From Candidatus Nanopelagicales bacterium (lineage in GTDB: Bacteria; Actinomycetota; Actinomycetes; S36-B12; UBA10799), in NCBI GenBank assembly GCA_030157755.1, contig JAOAUD010000013.1, positions 1 through 32,089 of the forward strand: a stretch of 32,089 nt of DNA, written 5' to 3'. Positions 15,994-23,394 of the stretch are shown piece after piece. The notes below the pieces were generated by a model. That model saw only the letters and a list, made by a program, of their open reading frames with translations, searched no databases and had not been told where the DNA came from. Position 1 is the first letter of the stretch. Each line of letters opens with the position of its first letter. A program made the translations under genes and the position numbers.

Positions 15994-16875
15994 ATGTCAG
16001 ACCACACGGCGCCAAACATGGCAACGGCCTTCGGCGATATTGGCTACCTCGACCGTGGGTCAGGGCCCCCAGTGCTGGTCATTCATGGGAGCCCGGGTGA
16101 CGCCGCACAGGGGTCACAACTTGGAGACTTCCTCGTTCGGGCGGGCTTTCGGGTCGTGAGCCCCTCTCGACCCGGATACCCCGGCACTGCCCTCACTGAC
16201 AAGAACGCGAGCATCGACGCCCAAGCAGACGCCCACGCAGCGTTGATGGATGGGCTTGGAATTGACCGGTTCTCTTTGATGTGTTGGTCGGGCGGTGGCC
16301 CCTCCACCTATCGATTGGCCGTTCGACACCCGGACCGGGTCCAAGCGCTCGTCACCCTCGCCGCAGTCAGTCAAGAGGACCACTGGCACGACTCATTCGT
16401 TGAACGCTTCGCATTCGAGACGAGGTTCGGCAATTGGCTACTTCGCCAGTACGCGCACATCGCGCCGAAGAGTTTCGTGTCAGCGACGCTTGCCGCTGAA
16501 GGCAAACTGTCCAGGCACCAACTCAAAGAACTGACTACCTCGGTGATGGCCAATCCGGACAAACGCGCGCTCATTCTGTCCATGGCCGATGGGGCGAGCC
16601 GGCTGCCACCACACCGAGACGGAATCAAAAATGACATGTCCAACTTCGCAGCAATCACGGACTTGGAACTGCGGAAGATCACGTGTCCAACTCTGCTGAT
16701 TCATGGCCGCAATGACCGGGACGTGCTGCCTGAGTACAGCGAGTTCGCAGCATCTCAAATTGCCAACGCCACCCTTGAATGGATGACGCCAGGGACGCAT
16801 GTGTGTGTCTACACCGAACCTGGTTCGCAGGCCGCTCAATCTCGAATCGCTGAGTTCTTCCGTACCAACGACTAA
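15994..16875 (+). CDS. Alpha/beta hydrolase
   Basis: This is an alpha/beta-hydrolase-fold protein of 293 residues, cytoplasmic, with no signal peptide. The oxyanion region is VLVIHGSPGD (about 28-36). The nucleophile elbow is CWSGGG with Ser99; the usual first glycine of GxSxG is cysteine, still a small residue. The acid is in LLIHGRNDRDVLPEY and the histidine in PGTHVCVYTEPG near the C terminus, so the triad is complete. A RPGYPGTA segment follows strand 4 as in epoxide hydrolase and esterase relatives. The substrate is unknown. ATG 15994 has CAGGAG five bases upstream. It is a single-gene unit whose stop overlaps the CDGSH gene stop tail-to-tail by four bases. Confidence 0.85.
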   Translation: MSDHTAPNMATAFGDIGYLDRGSGPPVLVIHGSPGDAAQGSQLGDFLVRAGFRVVSPSRPGYPGTALTDKNASIDAQADAHAALMDGLGIDRFSLMCWSGGGPSTYRLAVRHPDRVQALVTLAAVSQEDHWHDSFVERFAFETRFGNWLLRQYAHIAPKSFVSATLAAEGKLSRHQLKELTTSVMANPDKRALILSMADGASRLPPHRDGIKNDMSNFAAITDLELRKITCPTLLIHGRNDRDVLPEYSEFAASQIANATLEWMTPGTHVCVYTEPGSQAAQSRIAEFFRTND

Positions 16876-17606
16876 GTGGCGTCTGCGCCTTCTGCGGTCG
16901 CCGAATCGGCGAATCCGGCGCCGGTATGCGCACCGTCGCACAAGGGTTTTGTGTCCGAATGTCCACATCGACATAACGTGACCCGGTTGCGAGGCTCCAA
17001 CTGTGAACCATCGGCCAGGGTGATCGGTATCGAGCCGATGACCCAGAGCGGTCCATCATCGACGATCGCGATAGTCGGCTGCGTTTCGAGCTCGTGGATG
17101 TCGGCTTCATCTTCGAAGCGCACAGTCAACGCGCCCGAGGGGCACCGTTCAATCATTGACACGACGTTGCGACGCACATCGTCGTCATCGGTCTGATCAG
17201 CTTTCTTCCAGACGTTGCCTTCTTGCGAGAAACAGAACTTCGCGTGCATGCATAGGTGCCGGTTGTCCTTAATCACCATTCCAACGCCTCCGACAACGCT
17301 GGCGCCTTCGTCATACAGCTGCGGACATGAGTCATCTGCAACAAAACCTTGCCTATGGCTTCCATCGCAGAAAGGTTTGTTAGCGGACTCACCACACCGA
17401 CATAGCCACGTCTCTTCGTTGTGGGGTACCTCGCCAACGTGTTCCCAGGCGATGCCTGCACCCCGAGCGTTGCGAATGCTGCGTCGTCTCACGATCTTGA
17501 CGGGTCCTGAGACTTTGATCGGTCCGTTCTCAGTTATTTCAAGGGCGGCTCCGGACCCGACGGGAGCTGCGGACGCCGAGGAAGTAGTCCCGTTCGTGGT
17601 GTTCAC
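16872..17606 (-). CDS. Iron-sulfur protein with CDGSH, Fer4_19 and CDGSH domains
   Basis: This 244-residue soluble protein has three predicted iron-sulfur centres. The first CDGSH motif is CRCGESANKPFCDGSH (C69, C71, C80, H84), expected to bind a 2Fe-2S cluster by three Cys and one His. The middle part has HLCMHAKFCFSQEGNVW and RCPSGAL (C119, C125, C155), resembling the divergent 4Fe-4S mono-cluster domain Fer4_19. The second motif is CRCGHSDTKPLCDGAH (C212, C214, C223, H227). The N-terminal 25 residues are low complexity. A role in electron transfer or cluster handling is inferred from family only. GTG 17606 follows a GGGTGGG stretch. It is divergent from the catalase-like gene with 160 bases between, suggesting shared redox-related control. 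Confidence 0.87.
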   Translation of the reverse strand: MNTTNGTTSSASAAPVGSGAALEITENGPIKVSGPVKIVRRRSIRNARGAGIAWEHVGEVPHNEETWLCRCGESANKPFCDGSHRQGFVADDSCPQLYDEGASVVGGVGMVIKDNRHLCMHAKFCFSQEGNVWKKADQTDDDDVRRNVVSMIERCPSGALTVRFEDEADIHELETQPTIAIVDDGPLWVIGSIPITLADGSQLEPRNRVTLCRCGHSDTKPLCDGAHTGAGFADSATAEGADAT

Positions 17607-17766
17607 CCGCCCACCCTAACGAGGCAGCGCTGTGAACAGCCAGCAGCAACTACACCGGACGCGGTCGAGAAAAATAGCGGGATGACCGAGTTTCGCAGGC
17701 TCCGGTCACGGTGGGGTGTGTGAATGAATGGTGCCGAGCGGCAATCAACTGTGCGAGGAGCTAGCG

Positions 17767-18789
17767 GTGAGTGAAACGCAACAACAACCAAGCACCGAGT
17801 GGGTCGAGGTTGTCAGCCCAGACGAGGAACGTCGGCACAAACAATTTGCCGAGACGATCGTCGAGATCCAAAGCAAGATCGATAGAAAGAACGGGCCAGG
17901 CCGCGCATTTCACCGCAAAGAGGTGCTCGCCGCCCGTGCCGTGGTCGAGGTGTTTGGCGATCTCCCAGCGGCCGCCGCTCACGGTTTGTTCGCCGAAGCG
18001 GGCACCTACGACGCAGTAGTTCGGATGTCCAATGGTTCGGTCGTGCCGCAACGCGATGCGATTCCCGATGTTCGCGGATTCGCACTTTCTGTTCGCGGCC
18101 TGGAAGCCCCCGGCGCACTCGGTGGCACAACTGACCGCCAGGATTTCTTGCTAATCAATCGACCCGTATTCGGGTTCCGTACCAGCCAGGAATTCGCCGA
18201 GATCGTGCCAGTCAGTGCACAGGGCCAGACTGCGCTCATCAAGTACTTCGTGTCGCGGTATGGGCCATGGAAAGGGCCGCTGGAAGCAGCCAAACTGACA
18301 AAGGACTTTCTCAAGCCGTTCTCCGGGTTCGCGACAGCGACCTTTCACTCAGCAGCCCCGATCCGAGTAGGCCCGTACGCGGCTCGAGTCCGCCTGACCT
18401 CACGGCAAGATGCGATGCACCTGGCCGCACAATTGGACTTCTCCCACGAGGTCAAAGAGCGCTTGAAAAGCGGCGACCTTGAGTACGACCTCGCCCTGCA
18501 GTTCTATGTCGACGAAGCGCAAACGCCTATTGAAGACGGGACCGTGGACTGGTCCACCGACGTGAGTCCTTACGTCGACGTGGCACGGGTGATCTTGCCG
18601 CAACAAGATGCCGAATCAATCTCCGGAAAGTCGCTGTCCGAAGAAGTCGAGGCCGACACATTCGACCCTTGGGCGGCCCTGGCCGAGCACCAGCCACTCG
18701 GCGAAATCATGCGTGCCCGAAAGGTTGCCTACTACGCGAGCCAGCAACATCGCCTCGCCGACGAGGCAGCGAGCGAGTCCAGCGACTAA
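17767..18789 (+). CDS. Small catalase-like heme protein
   Basis: This is a catalase-fold heme protein of 340 residues, much shorter than classical catalases (about 480 or more). I use GTG 17767 (MSETQQQPSTEW), which has GAGGAG seven bases upstream; the ORF-track ATG 17728 has none. Recognisable elements in order are GRAFHRKEVLAARAVVEV, with the distal histidine position; YDAVVRMSNG and IPDVRGFALSVRG, matching the RDPRGFA region; TTDRQDFLLINRPVF; and the C-terminal RKVAYYASQQHR, which aligns with the RxxxY proximal heme-tyrosine motif. This is the y4iL-like catalase-related group, whose members may be peroxidases or dioxygenase-like enzymes; true catalase activity is not assured. Its stop overlaps the symporter-like gene by four bases. 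Confidence 0.82.
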   Translation: MSETQQQPSTEWVEVVSPDEERRHKQFAETIVEIQSKIDRKNGPGRAFHRKEVLAARAVVEVFGDLPAAAAHGLFAEAGTYDAVVRMSNGSVVPQRDAIPDVRGFALSVRGLEAPGALGGTTDRQDFLLINRPVFGFRTSQEFAEIVPVSAQGQTALIKYFVSRYGPWKGPLEAAKLTKDFLKPFSGFATATFHSAAPIRVGPYAARVRLTSRQDAMHLAAQLDFSHEVKERLKSGDLEYDLALQFYVDEAQTPIEDGTVDWSTDVSPYVDVARVILPQQDAESISGKSLSEEVEADTFDPWAALAEHQPLGEIMRARKVAYYASQQHRLADEAASESSD

Positions 18790-20051
18790 GCAGCGGCAGG
18801 TTCGGTTGTTGGCTGACGCTTGCCCACGACCGCGGAGGTCACCAACGCGAGGACAAACGCGACGATCAGGCACACCACGGTGGCAGTTCCGAAAGTCAGG
18901 GCTGACGTCACTCCCATAATCACGGCAACGATGATTGCTCCTACTAGACCGACAATGACACCCGGTAGCGGTGCAAGGTCTGGCAGCTTGCCTGATACCG
19001 CAGGCAGGATTGCTCCAAATGCGGCAGCGGCGATGGTTGCCGCCACGGCGAAGATCTGTCCGGGTGCCGGAACGAACATCGCCAGGAGGATCGCGAGCAC
19101 AATGATCGCCGCGGTCACCGGCCGACGCCGACGGTACGACGTGTCCTGCGCCGCCACTTCAGAGGCGGCCGCCAGTTGAGTGTCCGCTGCGGAGGCCAGC
19201 ACGAACACAACGAAGAACATGAAGTAGCCGATCGCCAACGCTGGGGCTGCGGCAAGCAGGAATGCTTGCAGGGTTGGCGCAACAAAAGCACCGCCGTACA
19301 GCAAGATCAGGCCCAGACCGAACACCAGAACAAAGGCCGCAGCGATGACCGCGCCCCAAAGCGCCGCTTTGCCAGGCTTCTGCGAACCACGCAAGGTCAA
19401 GCCCATAGCTGGATCGAGGAATCCACACGCGCCAACACCGAGCACCAAAGCAGCCGCTGTTCCGAGTGGCAGTGCCTGATAGGGAACCAGTGAGTCGATG
19501 AGCACTTCGGGCTTACTGACGACTGCGCCACCCAGGAGCAGGATCGCGGGAATGATGAATGCGACAGCAACCGTCCAGCGACTGGTCCTGCTTGCCGCCT
19601 CCCGACCTTGCGCCAGCAAATAGCCTGCGCCAGCCAGGCCAATGACAGCCGTCACCAGCATTCGGTTGACGCCTCCCATCAAGGAGAGCACTGAACCGGC
19701 CGTTGCCAAGATCCCAGCGAGCAGTGCGAAGGACACAACGACGCCTGCCCAGTCGTACACCACCCCGGCCTTGTCACCGAGGCGCGCGCGTGTCTTGACA
19801 GCCAGCCCTGACGCGATCGCGGGCAACGCAATCACGACGATCAGCAAGAGTGCAGTCGCCAACACGAGGCCGTACGGCATTACTACAGGCGCCAGCACAA
19901 CGACATAGGCGAGCGCCGCGACGAAGATGCTCGCAGGCCCGCCATTCGCGCGCTTCTCGCGCTTGTCGCTATTGCGGATTCCTGCGGTGATTGCGAGCAA
20001 CGCCAGCACAAGTAGTGCAAGCCCGGTGCAGATTGCGGTCACGGTAGCCAT
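18786..20051 (-). CDS. Polytopic membrane protein, sodium:solute symporter-like
   Basis: This is a very hydrophobic protein of 421 residues with about 12 predicted transmembrane helices. The segment VLASAADTQLAAASEVAAQDTSYRRRRP resembles the conserved helix and loop of the sodium:solute symporter family (S..D..L...S....D), and GGVNRMLVTAVIGLAGAGYLLAQG fits an earlier helix of that fold. The protein is shorter than typical members (around 500 residues), and the assignment is tentative. ATG 20051 has GGGGAGGT about 11 bases upstream. It follows the lipase gene after 18 bases on the same strand, so the two are likely cotranscribed; import of a lipase product is conceivable but not shown. It ends tail-to-tail with the catalase-like gene. 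Confidence 0.6.
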   Translation of the reverse strand: MATVTAICTGLALLVLALLAITAGIRNSDKREKRANGGPASIFVAALAYVVVLAPVVMPYGLVLATALLLIVVIALPAIASGLAVKTRARLGDKAGVVYDWAGVVVSFALLAGILATAGSVLSLMGGVNRMLVTAVIGLAGAGYLLAQGREAASRTSRWTVAVAFIIPAILLLGGAVVSKPEVLIDSLVPYQALPLGTAAALVLGVGACGFLDPAMGLTLRGSQKPGKAALWGAVIAAAFVLVFGLGLILLYGGAFVAPTLQAFLLAAAPALAIGYFMFFVVFVLASAADTQLAAASEVAAQDTSYRRRRPVTAAIIVLAILLAMFVPAPGQIFAVAATIAAAAFGAILPAVSGKLPDLAPLPGVIVGLVGAIIVAVIMGVTSALTFGTATVVCLIVAFVLALVTSAVVGKRQPTTEPAAA

Positions 20052-20069
20052 TTGATTCTCGACCTCCCC

Positions 20070-21392
20070 TTACTGATTCGAGCAGTTGGTCGGGGCAGGG
20101 TTGCCGTTGAATCGATCCTTGATCCAGGACTGCACAGTGTCTCGCGATGCGACCACCACGCCTGGGTGAGTGTCGTTCGGATAGATATGGAAGTCGACGG
20201 TGTTCCCCATCTGGCAGAGCTGTTTGTCGAACGCGAGTGTGAGTTGCGGAATGATCGTCGTGTCCTTCATTCCCTGCGCCATGATGATGGGCATCTGGAT
20301 CTTCTCGGACCCAGGCGTGTTTTCCGTGGCCAACGTGTAGAAGATCGCTGGAACCGGATCCTTCACGTAGGTCGACATCGGAGCGTCTTGGAATGCATCG
20401 AACACCTGGTTTCCGCACACCGAGTCAACGATCGGCAGCTTGGCAACGCCGGCGGGCGTCAGGATGTCCGCCGGTGTCATCTGGTCGGGGTAGATACGCG
20501 ACCACGATGCTGCGATCTCCATGACAAATCCGGTCTGCCCACTCGGCTGAGTTGCGGCCAACAAACCTTGCACCGCTAGCGGTAGCGACGGAAGCAGACC
20601 AGGTGCAAGCACGACGGCGCCTTGGATGGGCAGCTCAGGTGCGTACTTGTTAGCGATCTGAGCGGCAAATGCCGAGGACTGCCCACCTTGCGAGTGTCCC
20701 CAGATCACGGTCTTGTTCGGATTGACGTCTTTCTGCCACGTGTGGACGGTTCGCACGGCATCGAGTGCGTTGCGGCCCTCAATCTGACCAACGAGGTAGC
20801 TCGGATTCCCCGGCGCGCCCATGCCTTGGTAGTCAGTCGCAACAACTGCGTAACCCTGTTCTACGAGCGGCAGGATCTGCGCCTGGTAGGTGTAGTAGCT
20901 CGGGGAATTCGGCTCGAACGGCGTCTGCGAAATTCCGCAATGTTGGTTGGTTCCGGTAGTTCCGTGCGTCAACGTGATCAGCGGGAACCCACCTGCGGGC
21001 GGTGCTGTCGTGGGCTTCACGAAGAGCCCCGACACCACCTGATCCTTGTCGTTGTTGTCCGTCGAGTGGTAGATGAAGCGGGTGCTGGCCACACCCGCCG
21101 GTGAACCTGCAACCGGCTCACTCTTGACGAGAGTTCCCGGTGCGGCCGGAGGCGGAATGGCGATGTCATAGAAGGGCGGGATCGGTGGCGTCTTGGTGAC
21201 TGCGTTGGCCGGAGGTGCGGCGATCGCCTGCGGAACTGCGGGGGTATCGATGATCGGCGAGGCGGGCGACAGCAGCGCCAACGCGATCACGCCAACGACG
21301 ATCACCGCTAGTGCGATCGCGGCATGTCCGGCACGCGAACCTTCCGGCGGTGATTGCTGACCGGAATCGTCTGCTTCAGGTTGATTCGACAC
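20070..21392 (-). CDS. Membrane-anchored secreted lipase (secretory lipase family)
   Basis: This is a 440-residue extracytoplasmic alpha/beta hydrolase of the secretory lipase (LIP) type. After a polar N terminus comes one hydrophobic segment (AAIALAVIVVGVIALALLS, about 25-43), a signal anchor or uncleaved signal, then a Pro/Ala-rich linker. Catalytic features are the oxyanion region ITLTHGTTGTNQ, YQGMGAPGNPSYLVG, the nucleophile elbow WGHSQGGQSS, the acid in IMAQGMKDTTIIP and the histidine in PNDTHPGVVVAS. Four to five cysteines in the mature part could form disulfides. It would hydrolyse lipids or esters outside the cell. The start is GTG 21392 with no ribosome binding site but a TACCTT box seven bases upstream. 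The symporter-like gene lies 18 bases downstream. Confidence 0.85.
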   Translation of the reverse strand: MSNQPEADDSGQQSPPEGSRAGHAAIALAVIVVGVIALALLSPASPIIDTPAVPQAIAAPPANAVTKTPPIPPFYDIAIPPPAAPGTLVKSEPVAGSPAGVASTRFIYHSTDNNDKDQVVSGLFVKPTTAPPAGGFPLITLTHGTTGTNQHCGISQTPFEPNSPSYYTYQAQILPLVEQGYAVVATDYQGMGAPGNPSYLVGQIEGRNALDAVRTVHTWQKDVNPNKTVIWGHSQGGQSSAFAAQIANKYAPELPIQGAVVLAPGLLPSLPLAVQGLLAATQPSGQTGFVMEIAASWSRIYPDQMTPADILTPAGVAKLPIVDSVCGNQVFDAFQDAPMSTYVKDPVPAIFYTLATENTPGSEKIQMPIIMAQGMKDTTIIPQLTLAFDKQLCQMGNTVDFHIYPNDTHPGVVVASRDTVQSWIKDRFNGNPAPTNCSNQ

Positions 21393-21399
21393 ACAACAG

Positions 21400-21405
21400 A
21401 AGGTA
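21400..21405 (-). promoter_or_regulatory. Candidate -10 box (TACCTT) of the lipase gene
   Basis: On the minus strand TACCTT fits TANNNT and ends seven bases before the lipase GTG start at 21392. The absence of any ribosome binding site in between suggests a leaderless transcript. The box lies in the 45-base gap after the GNAT-like gene, so the lipase may have its own promoter. Confidence 0.4.
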
Positions 21406-21437
21406 GTGCGTTTTGCGTGCCCAACGCGCGTCGCCGA

Positions 21438-21734
21438 TCACGAGTGGGTGCGCCAGCCCTCCACAATGACATCAAGCGTTTCCGGGTGTCTGGTGATGTA
21501 CGAGGCCACAAATGGACACTGCGGAACGACGTGGCGTCCCCGATCTCTGGAATCGGAGAGCGCGAAACTCGCCAGGCTCGAAGCGATTCCCTGACCTTCG
21601 TATTGATTCGGAACAATGGTGTGTTGCAACGTGATCACGTTCCCGTCTAGCGAGTAGTCGATCACTCCCACCACCTGGCCGTCCAAGAGCGCCTCGTACC
21701 GCCGCTCAGAACTGTTGTCTACGACTTCGACCAC
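21438..21734 (-). CDS. Small GNAT-like N-acetyltransferase (YjdJ type)
   Basis: This is a short acetyltransferase-like protein of about 98 residues in the Acetyltransf_CG/YjdJ group. Landmarks are RYEALLDGQVVGVIDY, ITLQHTIVPNQYEGQGIASSL (the acetyl-CoA-binding block, with QGIAS in place of QG.G/A) and the group-specific VVPQCPFVASYITRHPE end. GTG 21734 is chosen because it begins MVEVVDNSSERRYE, like other members, and has GAGGT upstream. GTG 21782, which overlaps the previous stop, and GTG 21758 are alternatives. The substrate is unknown in this family. It lies just downstream of the phosphatase gene on the same strand and is probably cotranscribed with it. Confidence 0.78.
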   Translation of the reverse strand: MVEVVDNSSERRYEALLDGQVVGVIDYSLDGNVITLQHTIVPNQYEGQGIASSLASFALSDSRDRGRHVVPQCPFVASYITRHPETLDVIVEGWRTHS

Positions 21735-21781
21735 GCCTACCTCATCTCGACAGTTCACTGGTTCCTTGGACCCGCCGAACA

Positions 21782-22624
21782 CTAGGGCTTGGGTCGGTCT
21801 GTCGCCTCTTGACCAAAAAGCTCACGGTGGATGAGCTCCCATTGATTGCGATGACTCACCGATAGCAGACCCCAGGTGGTGTGCGTCGGCTCATAGGCGC
21901 TACCGGAGAGGTCGCGGGCGGCCCCGCCGGATTCCTCCAGCAAAAGCGCTCCGGCCGCGTGATCCCAGGGGTACTGGCGACCGAACACGGCAAAGTCCAA
22001 TTCACCCGTCGCCAACTCCGGATAGACGTAGCCACAGGCACCACCGCGATCGACAACTACGCGTTCCTTGTCCTGAAATCGCTGGAGGAGTTCGAGTCGT
22101 TGCTGATCTACAAAGAATGTCGTCCGAACGTCCCCGGTCATTTCGCTAAGGTCGTGCGAGGGGGTTGGCCGGGGTTCAATCTTGATGCCGTCGCAGTGCG
22201 CGCCCTGCCCAAGATGTGCGGTGTACATCCGCTGATCGATTGGCTGCCAAATCCAGCCAGAGACTGTCTGCCCCTCGTCCAACAACGCCACCATCACTGC
22301 GAATCGTGTCGCACCCCGAGCGAATGAGCCGGTGCCATCGATCGGATCGATAATCCACACTCTGCCTCCGGCAGCGGCCCGCTCAAGAATTGTGTGATTG
22401 GCAGCAACAGCTTCTTCACCGACAACAGCCGACCCCGGGTCAAGGTCAAGCAACCGACTCGTCAGCGCTTGCTCGGCGAGTTGATCGGCAACAGTGACCA
22501 GGTCGCCCGGATTCTTCTCCATGACGTCACCGGGTCCCAATGCCCTGAACCTCGGCATTATGACCTCTGCGCTGACCTCACGAATCGCCTCAGCGACGCT
22601 GTCTGCGCGAACTGAAGAAGCCAT
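21782..22624 (-). CDS. Inositol monophosphatase family protein
   Basis: This is a 280-residue magnesium- or lithium-type phosphomonoesterase. The metal site is complete: VVGEEAV provides the GEE element, WIIDPIDGTGSFARG is the central IMPase motif 1, and PWDHAAGALLLEESGG is motif 2. The protein length is normal. Members act on inositol phosphate, histidinol phosphate, 3'-phosphoadenosine phosphate or sugar phosphates, and sequence inspection alone cannot decide which; histidinol-phosphatase is a common role in actinobacteria. ATG 22624 has AGGA five bases upstream. It is placed between a DinB-fold protein and the GNAT-like gene, all on the minus strand. Confidence 0.9.
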   Translation of the reverse strand: MASSVRADSVAEAIREVSAEVIMPRFRALGPGDVMEKNPGDLVTVADQLAEQALTSRLLDLDPGSAVVGEEAVAANHTILERAAAGGRVWIIDPIDGTGSFARGATRFAVMVALLDEGQTVSGWIWQPIDQRMYTAHLGQGAHCDGIKIEPRPTPSHDLSEMTGDVRTTFFVDQQRLELLQRFQDKERVVVDRGGACGYVYPELATGELDFAVFGRQYPWDHAAGALLLEESGGAARDLSGSAYEPTHTTWGLLSVSHRNQWELIHRELFGQEATDRPKP

Positions 22625-22679
22625 CGGATTCCTGTCGGTTGCAAGTGGCCTGCTGATGCGCCGACCCTAGCTGCGGTTC

Positions 22680-23315
22680 CTAGTGCGTAGCCAATCGCTG
22701 TTCCAACACGGCGACGCCATCGCCCGACAAATCTGCCAGCGCACTACCCCGGCCGACTAGCGACATCATGATTGCCTCGGCCGGGCCACTAACGATCTCA
22801 CCATCGCCGAACGTCCAATTCAGATCAGTCGCATGCAACTTGACGTTCGCTAATAGCGACTTCCGTGAAAAGCCTTTTGACGCGTCGGGGCCCGTCAAGA
22901 AGTCAAGGATCAGGAGTTGCCTGTCTGGATCGATATCGCGGCTAATGCCCAGAGGTCGCCGAATGTCCTGCCCGTGCACAACTACATCTGTCAGCGGCGC
23001 TTGCGGCCCCAGACCTGGCGGAGTGAAGTGGCTATCGGCCTTCTCACACAGCCCGGCCACAATCTCCTCGTTGCTCCGAGTGGAAACTGCCGCAGTCAGC
23101 GACAGATTCGCTCTGTCCCAGTTCATTCGATGGCGCGCCATCACGGCTATCACTTTGTAGGTCGGGGTAACCAACGGCATGAGTAGGTGCGCAGCGACAT
23201 CATGGACGGTCCAGGCTGAGCACAGACTCTGTGTCTGCCACTGATCCTCAGTAAGACCATCCAGCACATCGGCGAGCATGGTGCGTTCCTGAGCGATCTG
23301 AGCGAATTCGTCCAT
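22680..23315 (-). CDS. Maleylpyruvate isomerase-type, DinB-fold (putative mycothiol-dependent) protein
   Basis: The 211-residue protein belongs to the actinobacterial TIGR03083/MDMPI_N group of the DinB superfamily. The marks are the N-terminal EERTML-type helix (QERTMLADVLDGL), LTEDQWQTQSLCSAWTVHDVAAHLL with the first metal-ligand histidine, and TDVVVHGQDIRRPLG with a further one. Members such as maleylpyruvate isomerase use mycothiol, a thiol of actinobacteria, but most are uncharacterised. The C-terminal part (LHATDLNWTFGDGEIVSGPAEAIMMSLVGR) is the typical SCP2-like tail seen in this group. ATG 23315 has AGGTAG unusually far upstream. A specific reaction cannot be assigned. Confidence 0.82.
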   Translation of the reverse strand: MDEFAQIAQERTMLADVLDGLTEDQWQTQSLCSAWTVHDVAAHLLMPLVTPTYKVIAVMARHRMNWDRANLSLTAAVSTRSNEEIVAGLCEKADSHFTPPGLGPQAPLTDVVVHGQDIRRPLGISRDIDPDRQLLILDFLTGPDASKGFSRKSLLANVKLHATDLNWTFGDGEIVSGPAEAIMMSLVGRGSALADLSGDGVAVLEQRLATH

Positions 23316-23394
23316 GCCCCGAAGGCTACCTTGCGATTTTGGCGCTCGCCGGGCAATTCTCGGCGAACTGACACCAGCGGGCAGTTACCCGTCA

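Noticed and set aside
23346-23366. TCGCCG/CGGCGA stem-loop as a terminator
   Set aside because: Only six paired bases with a nine-base loop and no T-tract on either strand.
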